Position numbers and translations under genes: made by a program
Part shown: one piece after another, positions 7,631-13,328 of the stretch
How the letters are laid out: every line of letters starts with the position of its first letter
Position numbering within the stretch: position 1 is the first letter of the stretch
Source of the DNA: Alphaproteobacteria bacterium
GTDB taxonomy: Bacteria > Pseudomonadota > Alphaproteobacteria > Rhizobiales > Devosiaceae
Assembly (NCBI GenBank): GCA_024279575.1
Contig: JAJRRJ010000219.1
Location: forward strand, 1 to 13,328
Reading direction: 5' to 3'
Length of the DNA: 13,328 bases
Notes under the pieces: generated by a model
What the model saw: the letters and a program-made list of their open reading frames with translations, nothing else
Databases searched by the model: none
What the model was told of the DNA's origin: nothing

Positions 7631-8683
7631 ATGAATGGTATCAGATCCAAGGCACAGTTGCCGCGCTTGTACGGGTTGGATTTCGCCCGGTTTCTTGCCT
7701 TTGCAGGTATGGTTTTTGTCAATTTTCATGTGGTCACTGGCTCAGGAACCGGTTCTGCGTTGGCGCAAGGGTTTCTAGGGGCGCTTGAGGGTAAGGCGGC
7801 TGCGACATTTGTTGTTCTAGCTGGCATTGGGCTGGGATTTGGCGCGGCGCGTGCAAAACCTGCGGACTTTCGGGCCACAATTTTCAAACGTGCCCTGTTT
7901 TTGTTGGCAATTGGTCTCATCAATGCGTTGATTTTCCCTGCCGATATTCTTCACTATTACGCAATTTATTTTATTTTCGGGATGGTGTTGATTAGCTTTT
8001 CGACAAAAATCCTTATTGTAATCGGATTGCTTTTACCCTTTGTTTTTGTCGGTTTAACTGATGTTTTTGACTATGATGCCGGTTGGAACTGGGTCACATT
8101 TGACTATACGGGATTTTGGACCGCTGAGGGCTTTGTTCGAAATCTGATGTATAATGGCTGGCACCCGGTGGTGCCCTGGTTGAGTTTTCTGGTATTTGGC
8201 ATGCTCATTTCACGAATGGATCTTTATGCATCGCGCACGCAGAACCGGCTGGTTTTCGGAGGCGCAATCACACTGGGAATTGCCTATGCCTTGTCGTTCC
8301 TTTTTACTCCGTTTCTTGTGGGAGAAGAAGTGATGTTGGCAAGCGTTTCGCCAATACCGCCATTTCCGCTTTACATGGTGGCCGGGGTCGGGGCGGCCGC
8401 TCTGGTTATCGGGGGTTGCCTAAAGCTGTTTCGGCGTGAGCCCAATATGTTTGGTATGCCCTTTATCATCACCGGAAAGCAGGCACTAACCCTTTATATT
8501 GCACATATTATTCTTGGAATGGGTTCGCTGGAATTTTTGGGGTTTCTTGGTGGCCAAAGTGCGGAATTTTCAATTTTTGCTTCAAGTTTGTTCATTCTTT
8601 TTGCGCTAGTGTACGCCGTGATTTGGGCGCGGTTTTTCAAAACCGGTCCAATTGAAGGATTGATGCGGCGTATTGCCGGGTAA
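7631..8683 (+). CDS. Multi-pass membrane protein, DUF418/HGSNAT-like acyltransferase family
   Basis: A 350-residue, strongly hydrophobic protein with roughly nine to ten predicted membrane helices. The N-terminal segment YGLDFARFLAFAGMVFVNFH (14-33) follows the pattern LDxxRxxAxxxMxxxH that opens the HGSNAT_cat/DUF1624 and acyltransferase-3-like families. GWHPVVPWLSFLVFGM in the middle and GKQALTLYIAH followed by the tail RFFKTGPIEGLMRRIAG resemble the C-terminal domain of DUF418/YeiB proteins. Such proteins are thought to move acyl groups across or at the membrane, but the substrate here is unknown. The ATG at 7631 has a good ribosome binding site, GGGAAAG (7616-7622). The gene sits 3 bp after murB and 16 bp before ddl, so it is probably in the operon. 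That context hints at an envelope polymer or lipid as acceptor, which is inference. Family assignment is by eye only. Confidence 0.75.
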   Translation: MNGIRSKAQLPRLYGLDFARFLAFAGMVFVNFHVVTGSGTGSALAQGFLGALEGKAAATFVVLAGIGLGFGAARAKPADFRATIFKRALFLLAIGLINALIFPADILHYYAIYFIFGMVLISFSTKILIVIGLLLPFVFVGLTDVFDYDAGWNWVTFDYTGFWTAEGFVRNLMYNGWHPVVPWLSFLVFGMLISRMDLYASRTQNRLVFGGAITLGIAYALSFLFTPFLVGEEVMLASVSPIPPFPLYMVAGVGAAALVIGGCLKLFRREPNMFGMPFIITGKQALTLYIAHIILGMGSLEFLGFLGGQSAEFSIFASSLFILFALVYAVIWARFFKTGPIEGLMRRIAG

Positions 8684-8699
8684 ACGGGTAGTTTTGGTC

Positions 8700-9620
8700 A
8701 TGTCCAAACATGTGGCGATTTTGATGGGGGGCTGGTCGGTGGAGCGTGAAGTTTCATTGAATTCAGGTGCCTTTTTTGCTGAACATGCCAGGGCGGCAGG
8801 CTATCGCGTGAGTGAAATTGATGTGGGTCGGGATATTGGATCAAAGCTGGCTGAGTTAGGCCCCGATGTTGTCTTGAATGGCTTGCATGGTCGGTTTGGA
8901 GAAGACGGGACAATTCAGGGAATGCTGGAGGTGCTAGGCATCCCCTATACCCATTCCGGGGTTCTGGCATCGGCGCTGGCCATGGATAAACATCAGGCAA
9001 AAATTGTTTTAAAAGCTGCCGGGGTGCCGGTTACCCAGCATATTATTGCGCATCGGAGCGAGATTGCGCGTACTCATATCATGAAGCCCCCTTATGTGGT
9101 GAAGCCTGTTGCGGAGGGGTCGAGCGTTGGGATTTTCATTGTAAAAGGTGAAACAAGTCACCCACCCCAGGAAATTCTTGGAGCTGACTGGAAGGGGGGC
9201 GAGGAATTGATGGTGGAACGCTATATTCCGGGACGTGAGTTGACGTGTGCGATTATGGGGAATGTTGCTTTGGGGGTGACAGAAATTGTTACCGATCTGA
9301 ATTTTTACAATTATGAGGCAAAATATGAGCATGGCGGGTCAGTACATGAACTGCCGGCAAAAGTTTCGCCAAAAATCTACGATGCTGTGCAGAAACTGTC
9401 ACTAAAGGCTCATGAGGCTTTGGGATGTCGTGGCGTTTCAAGGGCTGATTTTCGCTACAATGACCTTGTCGGTCAAGGGGGTGAACTGGTGTGCCTTGAA
9501 GTCAATACACAGCCCGGAATGACGGCGACATCGCTGGTTCCTGAACTGGCGGAACATGCGGGGCATAGTTTTGAAGAGCTGGTGACCTGGATGGTGGAGG
9601 ATGCAAGTTGCAACAGATAG
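8700..9620 (+). CDS. ddl: D-alanine--D-alanine ligase
   Basis: Ddl is the ATP-grasp ligase that joins two D-Ala molecules, supplying MurF. I chose ATG 8700, giving 306 residues that begin MSKHVAILMGGWSVEREVSL, the normal N-terminus. A TTG at 8673 in the same frame would add nine residues and overlap the preceding gene, which is less likely. Motifs are HGRFGEDGTIQGML (63-76), YTHSGVLASALAMDK (83-97), PYVVKPVAEGSSVGI (131-145), RELTCAIMG (179-187), FYNYEAKYEHGGS (202-214), CRGVSRADFRYND (243-255) and the metal-binding LEVNTQPGMTATSLVPE (266-282). All catalytic regions look intact. Its end overlaps the ftsQ start by 13 bp. Confidence 0.96.
   Translation: MSKHVAILMGGWSVEREVSLNSGAFFAEHARAAGYRVSEIDVGRDIGSKLAELGPDVVLNGLHGRFGEDGTIQGMLEVLGIPYTHSGVLASALAMDKHQAKIVLKAAGVPVTQHIIAHRSEIARTHIMKPPYVVKPVAEGSSVGIFIVKGETSHPPQEILGADWKGGEELMVERYIPGRELTCAIMGNVALGVTEIVTDLNFYNYEAKYEHGGSVHELPAKVSPKIYDAVQKLSLKAHEALGCRGVSRADFRYNDLVGQGGELVCLEVNTQPGMTATSLVPELAEHAGHSFEELVTWMVEDASCNR
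9594..9601 (+). promoter_or_regulatory. Strong ribosome binding site fixing the ftsQ TTG start
   Basis: GTGGAGGA, inside the 3' end of ddl, contains the Shine-Dalgarno core GGAGG and lies 6 nt before the TTG at 9608. The ATG at 9601 is out of frame and meets a stop after ten codons, so it cannot be the ftsQ start. The arrangement suggests translational coupling of ftsQ to ddl. Confidence 0.6.
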
Positions 9621-10495
9621 ACAATCACCTTAGTTCAAAAACAGATGCTCTGGCAGCAGTGACACCGGCAACTCAATTGCCGGTGAGCGTGGCTGTTGGA
9701 GCCAATCGTGCGCTTATTCAGATGAAGCGGGTCTGGGTTTTACACCGGCTTAATGTCATTCGAATTGGAGCCGCGTTGTTTTTGGCGTTGATTGTGTCGG
9801 TTGCATTTCAGGCACGCGGAGGCATTGCCCAGGTTGCGATGGGGGTCGGTGACGTTATGGCGGGGCGCTTTGCCAGTGCTGGTTTTGGAATTAATGAGAT
9901 TGCAATCACCGGGCAGGCTTTGGCCAGGGAAAGTGAAATTGTTGCCGCATTGGGAATAGAACCTAACACCCATATTTTTAACTTTGATGTGGATGCGGCG
10001 CGCCTGCGGGTTTTGGAAATTCCGGCGATTTCAGAAGCGAGCATACGCAAGATTTATCCTGCGCGCCTTGTTGTTGAGGTGAGTGAGGTTACCCCTGTTG
10101 CGCGCTGGCGGGTAGATGGTGTGACATTCATTGTTGATGGGTCAGGTCGCCAGGTTGCGGATGCTACTGCGGCAGATGACAATTTGCCACTGGTGATCGG
10201 AGACGGGGCAGCGGATACTGCGTTAATGATTATTCGTGCGTTGGATCGGCGACCGGTTTTGAAGGATGGCCTGCTGGCGCTTAGTCGTATCGGGGAGCGG
10301 CGCTGGGATATGATTTATGATACCGGATTACGGATTCAATTGCCTGAAATTGGGTTGGGTCAGGCCCTTGCTCAATTGGAAGCCGCTCAGAATGAATATC
10401 GGCTTCTTGAAAGAGATCTGGTGTTGATTGATATGCGAGTAGCAGAATTTACAGCGTTGCGTCTGGCCACGCGTGATGAGTTGAGTGAACAATAG
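9608..10495 (+). CDS. ftsQ: FtsQ, cell division protein
   Basis: FtsQ is a bitopic inner-membrane protein that links early and late divisome proteins and forms a complex with FtsB and FtsL. This copy has 295 residues. A cytoplasmic N-terminus of about 48 residues is followed by one transmembrane helix near 50-68 (VIRIGAALFLALIVSVAF). The POTRA domain spans about 93-165 and contains INEIAITGQ and IPAISEASIRKIYPARLVVEVSE. The rest is the FtsQ/DivIB beta domain, starting at VARWRVDGVTFIVDGSG. The start is a TTG supported by a strong ribosome binding site and by overlap with ddl; the first in-frame ATG (9722) would leave only about ten residues before the helix. Sequence is less conserved than in the neighbours, as is usual for FtsQ. 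Confidence 0.92.
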   Translation: MQQIDNHLSSKTDALAAVTPATQLPVSVAVGANRALIQMKRVWVLHRLNVIRIGAALFLALIVSVAFQARGGIAQVAMGVGDVMAGRFASAGFGINEIAITGQALARESEIVAALGIEPNTHIFNFDVDAARLRVLEIPAISEASIRKIYPARLVVEVSEVTPVARWRVDGVTFIVDGSGRQVADATAADDNLPLVIGDGAADTALMIIRALDRRPVLKDGLLALSRIGERRWDMIYDTGLRIQLPEIGLGQALAQLEAAQNEYRLLERDLVLIDMRVAEFTALRLATRDELSEQ

Positions 10496-10510
10496 TTTAG
10501 AGATGAGTTG

Positions 10511-11824
10511 ATGATTACAGATTCCATTACAGCAAGATTGCGTCCGGTTCAGCCGGGAAAAACCACTTTGGTTTCGGTGCTTGATATTGGTTCAACCAAG
10601 ATCTGTTGTGTAGTTGCACGACTGGTGCCGCGGGCGGAAGGCAAGGCTCTTAAAGACCGTTCTCATGTGGTGGAAGTCATCGGGTTTGGATATGGTCCCT
10701 CCGAAGGGATAAAAAGCGGTGTTGTCAGTGATCTGGCTAAGGCGGAGCAGGCTATTCGTTCGGTTGTTGGAGCTGCAGAGCGTATGGCGGGTTTGACCGT
10801 TGAATCTGTTATTGTAAATGTGAGCGCGGGGCGCCTTGGTTCGGAAACATTTAGCGCTTCGGTATCCCTTGAGGGGACAGAAGTTGAGCGGGGGGACATT
10901 TCGCGAGTTCTCAAGGCCGTTAATGAGAGATCCGTGCGTAATGAACGCTCGATTATTCACGCATTGCCTATTGGTTTTTCACTTGATGGTCAGCGTGGAA
11001 TAGATGAGCCGCTTGGCATGGTGGGTGACCAGTTTGGGGTCGATGTGGCGGTAATTTCTGCTGAAACGCTGGCCATGCGCAATATTGAGTTGGTTCTCAA
11101 CAGGTGTCATTTGCAAATTGAAGCCTTGGTTGCCACGCCCTATGCCAGCGGGTTGGCCACTTTAGTGGATGACGAAACAAAACTTGGGGTGGCAGTTATT
11201 GATTTTGGTGGAGCCACGACCACCGTTTCAGTGTTTAGTGACGATCGGCTGGTTTATAGCGATGCAATTGCAATTGGCGGGCATCATTTGACGGTAGATA
11301 TTGCGCGACACCTGTCGGTGAGCATTGAAGATGCGGAACGGCTTAAAACATATTATGGCAGTGTTTTGCCAGGGCAGAGCGATGAGCGTGACCTCATTTC
11401 TGTAACGCCGATTGGCTCGGATGGTGAAAGCGGGCAAGGGCAAATTCCAAGATCCCATCTGACACGTATTATTCGCCCCAGAGTTGAGGAAATTCTAAAA
11501 GCAATCGGGGACAGAATGCAGGCAACCGGAATGATGGATGTGTGCGGACGCCGGATTGTGTTGACCGGGGGGGGCAGTGAGCTGACCGGTTTACCCGAAT
11601 TGGCACGCCGCCTGTTGGCGCGCAATGTGCGGGTGGGGCGTCCACTTGGTGTTGCCGGCCTGCCCCCACAGGCGCGCGGGGCGACATTTTCAACAATTGT
11701 GGGGATGCTGGTTTATCCACAAATTTGTCATCAGGAATATGTTGAGCCGGTGCATCGACATAAGCTAACCGGGACCGATGGGTATTTGCCTCGTGTTTCC
11801 AATTGGTTGCGCAGCAGCTTTTAG
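10511..11824 (+). CDS. ftsA: FtsA, actin-like divisome protein
   Basis: FtsA is an actin-fold ATPase that anchors FtsZ filaments to the membrane and activates septal wall synthesis. With ATG 10511 it has 437 residues; an adjacent in-frame TTG (10508) would add one. The phosphate-1 loop is LDIGSTK (24-30). The 1C subdomain region covers about 90-165 with SIIHALPIGFSLDG (147-160). Phosphate-2 is IDFGGATTT (230-238), and the adenosine loop is VLTGGGSELTG (350-360). The last residues, RVSNWLRSSF, form the conserved amphipathic membrane-targeting helix (about 428-437), so the protein is complete. It follows ftsQ by 15 bp. Unusually, a DsrC-like gene separates it from ftsZ. Confidence 0.96.
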   Translation: MITDSITARLRPVQPGKTTLVSVLDIGSTKICCVVARLVPRAEGKALKDRSHVVEVIGFGYGPSEGIKSGVVSDLAKAEQAIRSVVGAAERMAGLTVESVIVNVSAGRLGSETFSASVSLEGTEVERGDISRVLKAVNERSVRNERSIIHALPIGFSLDGQRGIDEPLGMVGDQFGVDVAVISAETLAMRNIELVLNRCHLQIEALVATPYASGLATLVDDETKLGVAVIDFGGATTTVSVFSDDRLVYSDAIAIGGHHLTVDIARHLSVSIEDAERLKTYYGSVLPGQSDERDLISVTPIGSDGESGQGQIPRSHLTRIIRPRVEEILKAIGDRMQATGMMDVCGRRIVLTGGGSELTGLPELARRLLARNVRVGRPLGVAGLPPQARGATFSTIVGMLVYPQICHQEYVEPVHRHKLTGTDGYLPRVSNWLRSSF

Positions 11825-11968
11825 GATTTGATCCAATTGTCTGTGCAGGATTTTAACTTGACTTAGCGCAAGGAACTTCTTTGTTTGTTGAATAGTCTTT
11901 TTTTGTTACAATTTGAACGGGTTTTTGGGGATGAAGCCGAGTTTTGAGGATGAAACAAGGGGAATGGT
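11825..11968 (+). other. Intergenic region between ftsA and the dsrC-like gene
   Basis: A 144-bp AT-rich stretch without a supported gene. It holds a possible promoter at 11885-11912 (listed separately) and a TTGACT hexamer at 11858-11863 that has no good -10 partner. A TTAA-N6-TTAG pair (11853-11866) is one base short of CtrA spacing. A short out-of-frame ORF of 23 codons (11931-12002) overlaps the next gene and looks accidental. I see no stem-loop followed by a T run, so ftsA transcription may read through. Confidence 0.5.
11885..11912 (+). promoter_or_regulatory. Possible sigma-70-type promoter upstream of the dsrC-like gene
   Basis: TTGTTG (11885-11890), a 16-bp spacer and TACAAT (11907-11912). 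The -10 hexamer matches the consensus at 5 of 6 positions; the -35 matches only the TTG. The surrounding DNA is T-rich. It would start transcription about 50 bp before the GTG at 11969. This is a visual match only. Confidence 0.3.
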
Positions 11969-12337
11969 GTGCGCACGTTGCCGGATAAAATTACTCAACT
12001 GACCTTACCTTCGGGGGCAAGTGTTGAGGTTGATGGTAATGGTTATCTGACTAACCCCGAGCAGTGGACACCTGAGTTTACCAGGTTTATGGCGGATCAG
12101 GAGAACATCGAACTGACGCCATTACATTATGAAGTGATTAATTTTATCCGCGAATCCGAGGCTGATCACGGGGTTATGCCCGATGTTCGCTTTGCGCTAA
12201 AGTTGCTGGCGAAACGGGATAAGCTGGATAAGGCCGGTTCCAAGGCGGCCCTGTATGCTTTATTTCCGTATGGTTATGTCGGGCAGGCCTGCAAAATAGC
12301 AGGCATGCGCCAGCCAAGGGCGTGGTCAACCGGCTAG
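11969..12337 (+). CDS. DsrC/TusE-family sulfur-relay-like protein with only the CysB-type cysteine
   Basis: A 122-residue protein of the DsrC/TusE/DsvC family. The N-terminal beta region has VEVDGNGYLTNPEQW (19-33). The helical part has ELTPLHYEVINFIRE (48-62) and PDVRFALKLL (71-80). The C-terminal arm is LYALFPYGYVGQACKIAGM (95-113) followed by RQPRAWSTG. Family members pass sulfur using a penultimate cysteine (CysA); true DsrC also has CysB eleven residues earlier. Here Cys108 fits CysB, is the only cysteine in the protein, and Trp119 occupies the CysA position. A TusE-type persulfide carrier role is therefore doubtful; a regulatory or redox role is possible but unproven. The GTG start is supported by AAGGGGA (11957-11963). 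It lies between ftsA and ftsZ, 280 bp before ftsZ, an unusual location. Confidence 0.9.
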   Translation: MRTLPDKITQLTLPSGASVEVDGNGYLTNPEQWTPEFTRFMADQENIELTPLHYEVINFIRESEADHGVMPDVRFALKLLAKRDKLDKAGSKAALYALFPYGYVGQACKIAGMRQPRAWSTG

Positions 12338-12487
12338 TTTGTGGATGCTGGCGCTGATCTGTAGGTGTTGGGGGAGCTCAACGGGATATATAACAATCTC
12401 CGATGGTTTTTAATTTTGCAGTTGCGTTTCCCGCTTTGGTCCGTGTGAACTTCGCGCAAACGATGAGGGAGGGGCGTTTGATTATGC

Positions 12488-12503
12488 TTAACAGAGAATT
12501 AGC
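12488..12503 (+). promoter_or_regulatory. CtrA-like site 1 (TTAA-N7-TTAGC)
   Basis: TTAA (12488-12491), seven bases, then TTAGC (12499-12503). The CtrA consensus TTAA-N7-TTAAC is matched with one mismatch. CtrA is the alphaproteobacterial cell-cycle response regulator and is known to repress ftsZ in Caulobacter. A role here is inferred from motif and position. Confidence 0.35.
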
Positions 12504-12514
12504 AAAATGTAGTA

Positions 12515-12533
12515 TTTTTGCAATTTGCATAAA
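12515..12533. repeat. Inverted repeat TGCAA-T-TTGCA in the ftsZ upstream region
   Basis: A dyad centred at 12524. The core TGCAA-T-TTGCA is perfect, and the arms extend outward as TTT and AAA after one T/T mismatch on each side. It sits between the two CtrA-like sites. It could be an operator for a dimeric regulator or chance symmetry in AT-rich DNA. Confidence 0.35.
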
Positions 12534-12556
12534 AGTTAAGACAAATTCGTAATTTG

Positions 12557-12572
12557 TTAGGGGGCAGTTAAC
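12557..12572 (+). promoter_or_regulatory. CtrA-like site 2 (TTAG-N7-TTAAC)
   Basis: TTAG (12557-12560), seven bases, then TTAAC (12568-12572). This is a one-mismatch match to TTAA-N7-TTAAC, 46 bp before the ftsZ start. Together with site 1 it makes a spaced pair. Binding is not shown by sequence alone. Confidence 0.4.
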
Positions 12573-12617
12573 GTTTTTGGCGGTAATTTGGGGCAAATCC
12601 GTACAGCGAGGCGTGAA

Positions 12618-13328
12618 ATGAGCATCAATTTAACAATTCCCGATATTCAGGAACTAAAACCCCGGATCACCGTATTTGGTGTGGGCGGGGCAGGTGGCAA
12701 CGCCGTAAACAATATGATTGTATCCGGCCTTGAAGGGGTGGACTTTGTTGTCGGTAATACCGATGCCCAGGCGCTTTCTTTGTCTAAAGCTGATCGTGTT
12801 ATTCAATTGGGCGTTGGGGTCACCGAGGGACTTGGTGCCGGATCGCAGCCTGATGTGGGTAAAGCGGCGGCGGAAGAAAGTCTTGATGAAATCAATGACC
12901 ACCTTTCAGGATCGCATATGGCATTTATTACTGCGGGCATGGGTGGTGGAACGGGTACGGGTGCAGCACCCGTTGTCGCACGTGCCGCACGTGAGGAGGG
13001 AATTTTGACAGTAGGTGTTGTTACCAAGCCGTTTCAGTTTGAGGGTGCGCGCCGGATGAATTTGGCGGAAGATGGCATTGATGAATTGCATCGGTATGTG
13101 GACACGCTTCTTGTTATTCCTAATCAGAATCTTTTCCGTGTTGCCAACGAAAAAACAACCTTTGCCGATGCGTTTGGTATGGCCGATCAAGTGCTTTATT
13201 CCGGTGTTGCCTGCATTACCGACCTGATGGTCAAAGATGGGCTGATTAACCTTGATTTTGCTGATGTACGTTCTGTTATGCGCGGTATGGGCAAGGCGAT
13301 GATGGGGACCGGGGAAGCCAGTGGCGAA
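12618..13328 (+). CDS. ftsZ: FtsZ, tubulin-like division GTPase, N-terminal part
   Basis: FtsZ polymerises with GTP into the Z-ring at midcell and recruits the divisome, with FtsA as its membrane anchor. The first 237 codons are present and the frame remains open at the window edge. A short N-terminal extension with IPDIQELKPRITVFGVGGAGGNAVNNM resemblance (split here: IPDIQELKPR at 7-16, VGGAGGNAVNNM at 22-33) is typical of alphaproteobacterial FtsZ. The tubulin signature GGGTGTG is at 109-115, and the catalytic T7 loop NLDFADV at 211-217. Residues 197-200 read VACI where most FtsZ have VRGI, a small departure in an otherwise highly conserved helix. The ATG at 12618 has GAGG six bases upstream. 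The C-terminal linker and FtsA-binding tail lie beyond the window. Confidence 0.97.
   Translation, partial: MSINLTIPDIQELKPRITVFGVGGAGGNAVNNMIVSGLEGVDFVVGNTDAQALSLSKADRVIQLGVGVTEGLGAGSQPDVGKAAAEESLDEINDHLSGSHMAFITAGMGGGTGTGAAPVVARAAREEGILTVGVVTKPFQFEGARRMNLAEDGIDELHRYVDTLLVIPNQNLFRVANEKTTFADAFGMADQVLYSGVACITDLMVKDGLINLDFADVRSVMRGMGKAMMGTGEASGE

Larger units (their letters stand above)
12338..12617 (+). other. ftsZ upstream regulatory region
   Basis: A 280-bp AT-rich non-coding region before ftsZ, the longest in the window. It contains a possible -10 element TATAAC (12389-12394) without a convincing -35. It also has two CtrA-like half-site pairs, a dyad between them, and a GAGG ribosome binding site (12608-12611) 6 nt before the ftsZ ATG. 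A tiny ORF of 22 codons (12484-12552) follows a GGGAGGGG sequence but overlaps the candidate boxes. Length and content suggest that ftsZ has its own promoters in addition to read-through. Confidence 0.6.

Noticed and set aside
8673..8699. TTG 8673 as the ddl start
   Set aside because: It would overlap the preceding gene and add nine residues not typical of Ddl; ATG 8700 gives the canonical N-terminus.
11931..12002. 23-codon ORF with a CxxC pattern upstream of and overlapping the dsrC-like gene
   Set aside because: No good ribosome binding site, very short, and the overlapping frame has clear family homology.
12287..12304. Hairpin GCCTGC-AAAATA-GCAGGC around the Cys108 codon
   Set aside because: It is fully inside conserved coding sequence (QACKIAG), has no T run and is short; probably a by-product of codons.
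12307..12354. 8-bp inverted repeat GCGCCAGC / GCTGGCGC spanning the end of the dsrC-like gene, as a terminator
   Set aside because: The loop would be 32 nt and there is no T run after the second arm.
12484..12552. 22-codon ORF preceded by GGGAGGGG in the ftsZ upstream region
   Set aside because: The spacing to the ATG is rather long, composition is like the AT-rich non-coding DNA, and there is no recognisable product; kept only as a note.

Overview
The window is a stretch of a division and cell wall (dcw) cluster. All genes are on the + strand, in the order murE(3' end)-murF-mraY-ftsW-murG-murC-murB-[membrane acyltransferase-like gene]-ddl-ftsQ-ftsA-[tusE/dsrC-like gene]-ftsZ(5' part). The gene order, the FtsZ and FtsQ sequences and possible CtrA-like boxes before ftsZ suggest an alphaproteobacterium with meso-diaminopimelate peptidoglycan (DNPR motif in MurE). 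I cannot name the genus. Base composition is moderate, and no mobile element, tRNA, rRNA or CRISPR array is visible.

Region 1 (1-5204) holds the cytoplasmic Mur ligase steps (MurE, MurF), the lipid I synthase MraY, the glycan polymerase FtsW and the lipid II synthase MurG. murD, which usually lies between mraY and ftsW, is absent. In its place is a 143-bp non-coding gap with a tandem pair of near-identical dyads whose centres are 22 bp apart.

Region 2 (5228-9620) holds murC and murB, back to back, then a 350-residue multi-pass membrane protein of the DUF418/HGSNAT-like acyltransferase type, then ddl. Together murB, murC, murE, murF and ddl make UDP-MurNAc-pentapeptide. The membrane protein is an accessory gene inside the operon and could modify an envelope polymer.

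Region 3 (9608-13328) holds the divisome genes. ftsQ overlaps ddl and starts with TTG after a strong ribosome binding site. ftsA is complete with its membrane-targeting tail. A DsrC/TusE-family gene sits between ftsA and ftsZ. Its protein has a single cysteine, equivalent to DsrC CysB, and a tryptophan where the C-terminal sulfur-carrying CysA should be. A 280-bp non-coding region then precedes ftsZ and carries two CtrA-like half-site pairs, a TGCAA-T-TTGCA dyad and possible promoter elements. The window ends inside the FtsZ GTPase domain.

The main points of interest are the single-cysteine DsrC-like protein next to ftsZ, the missing murD with its dyad-bearing gap, and the acyltransferase-like gene between murB and ddl.
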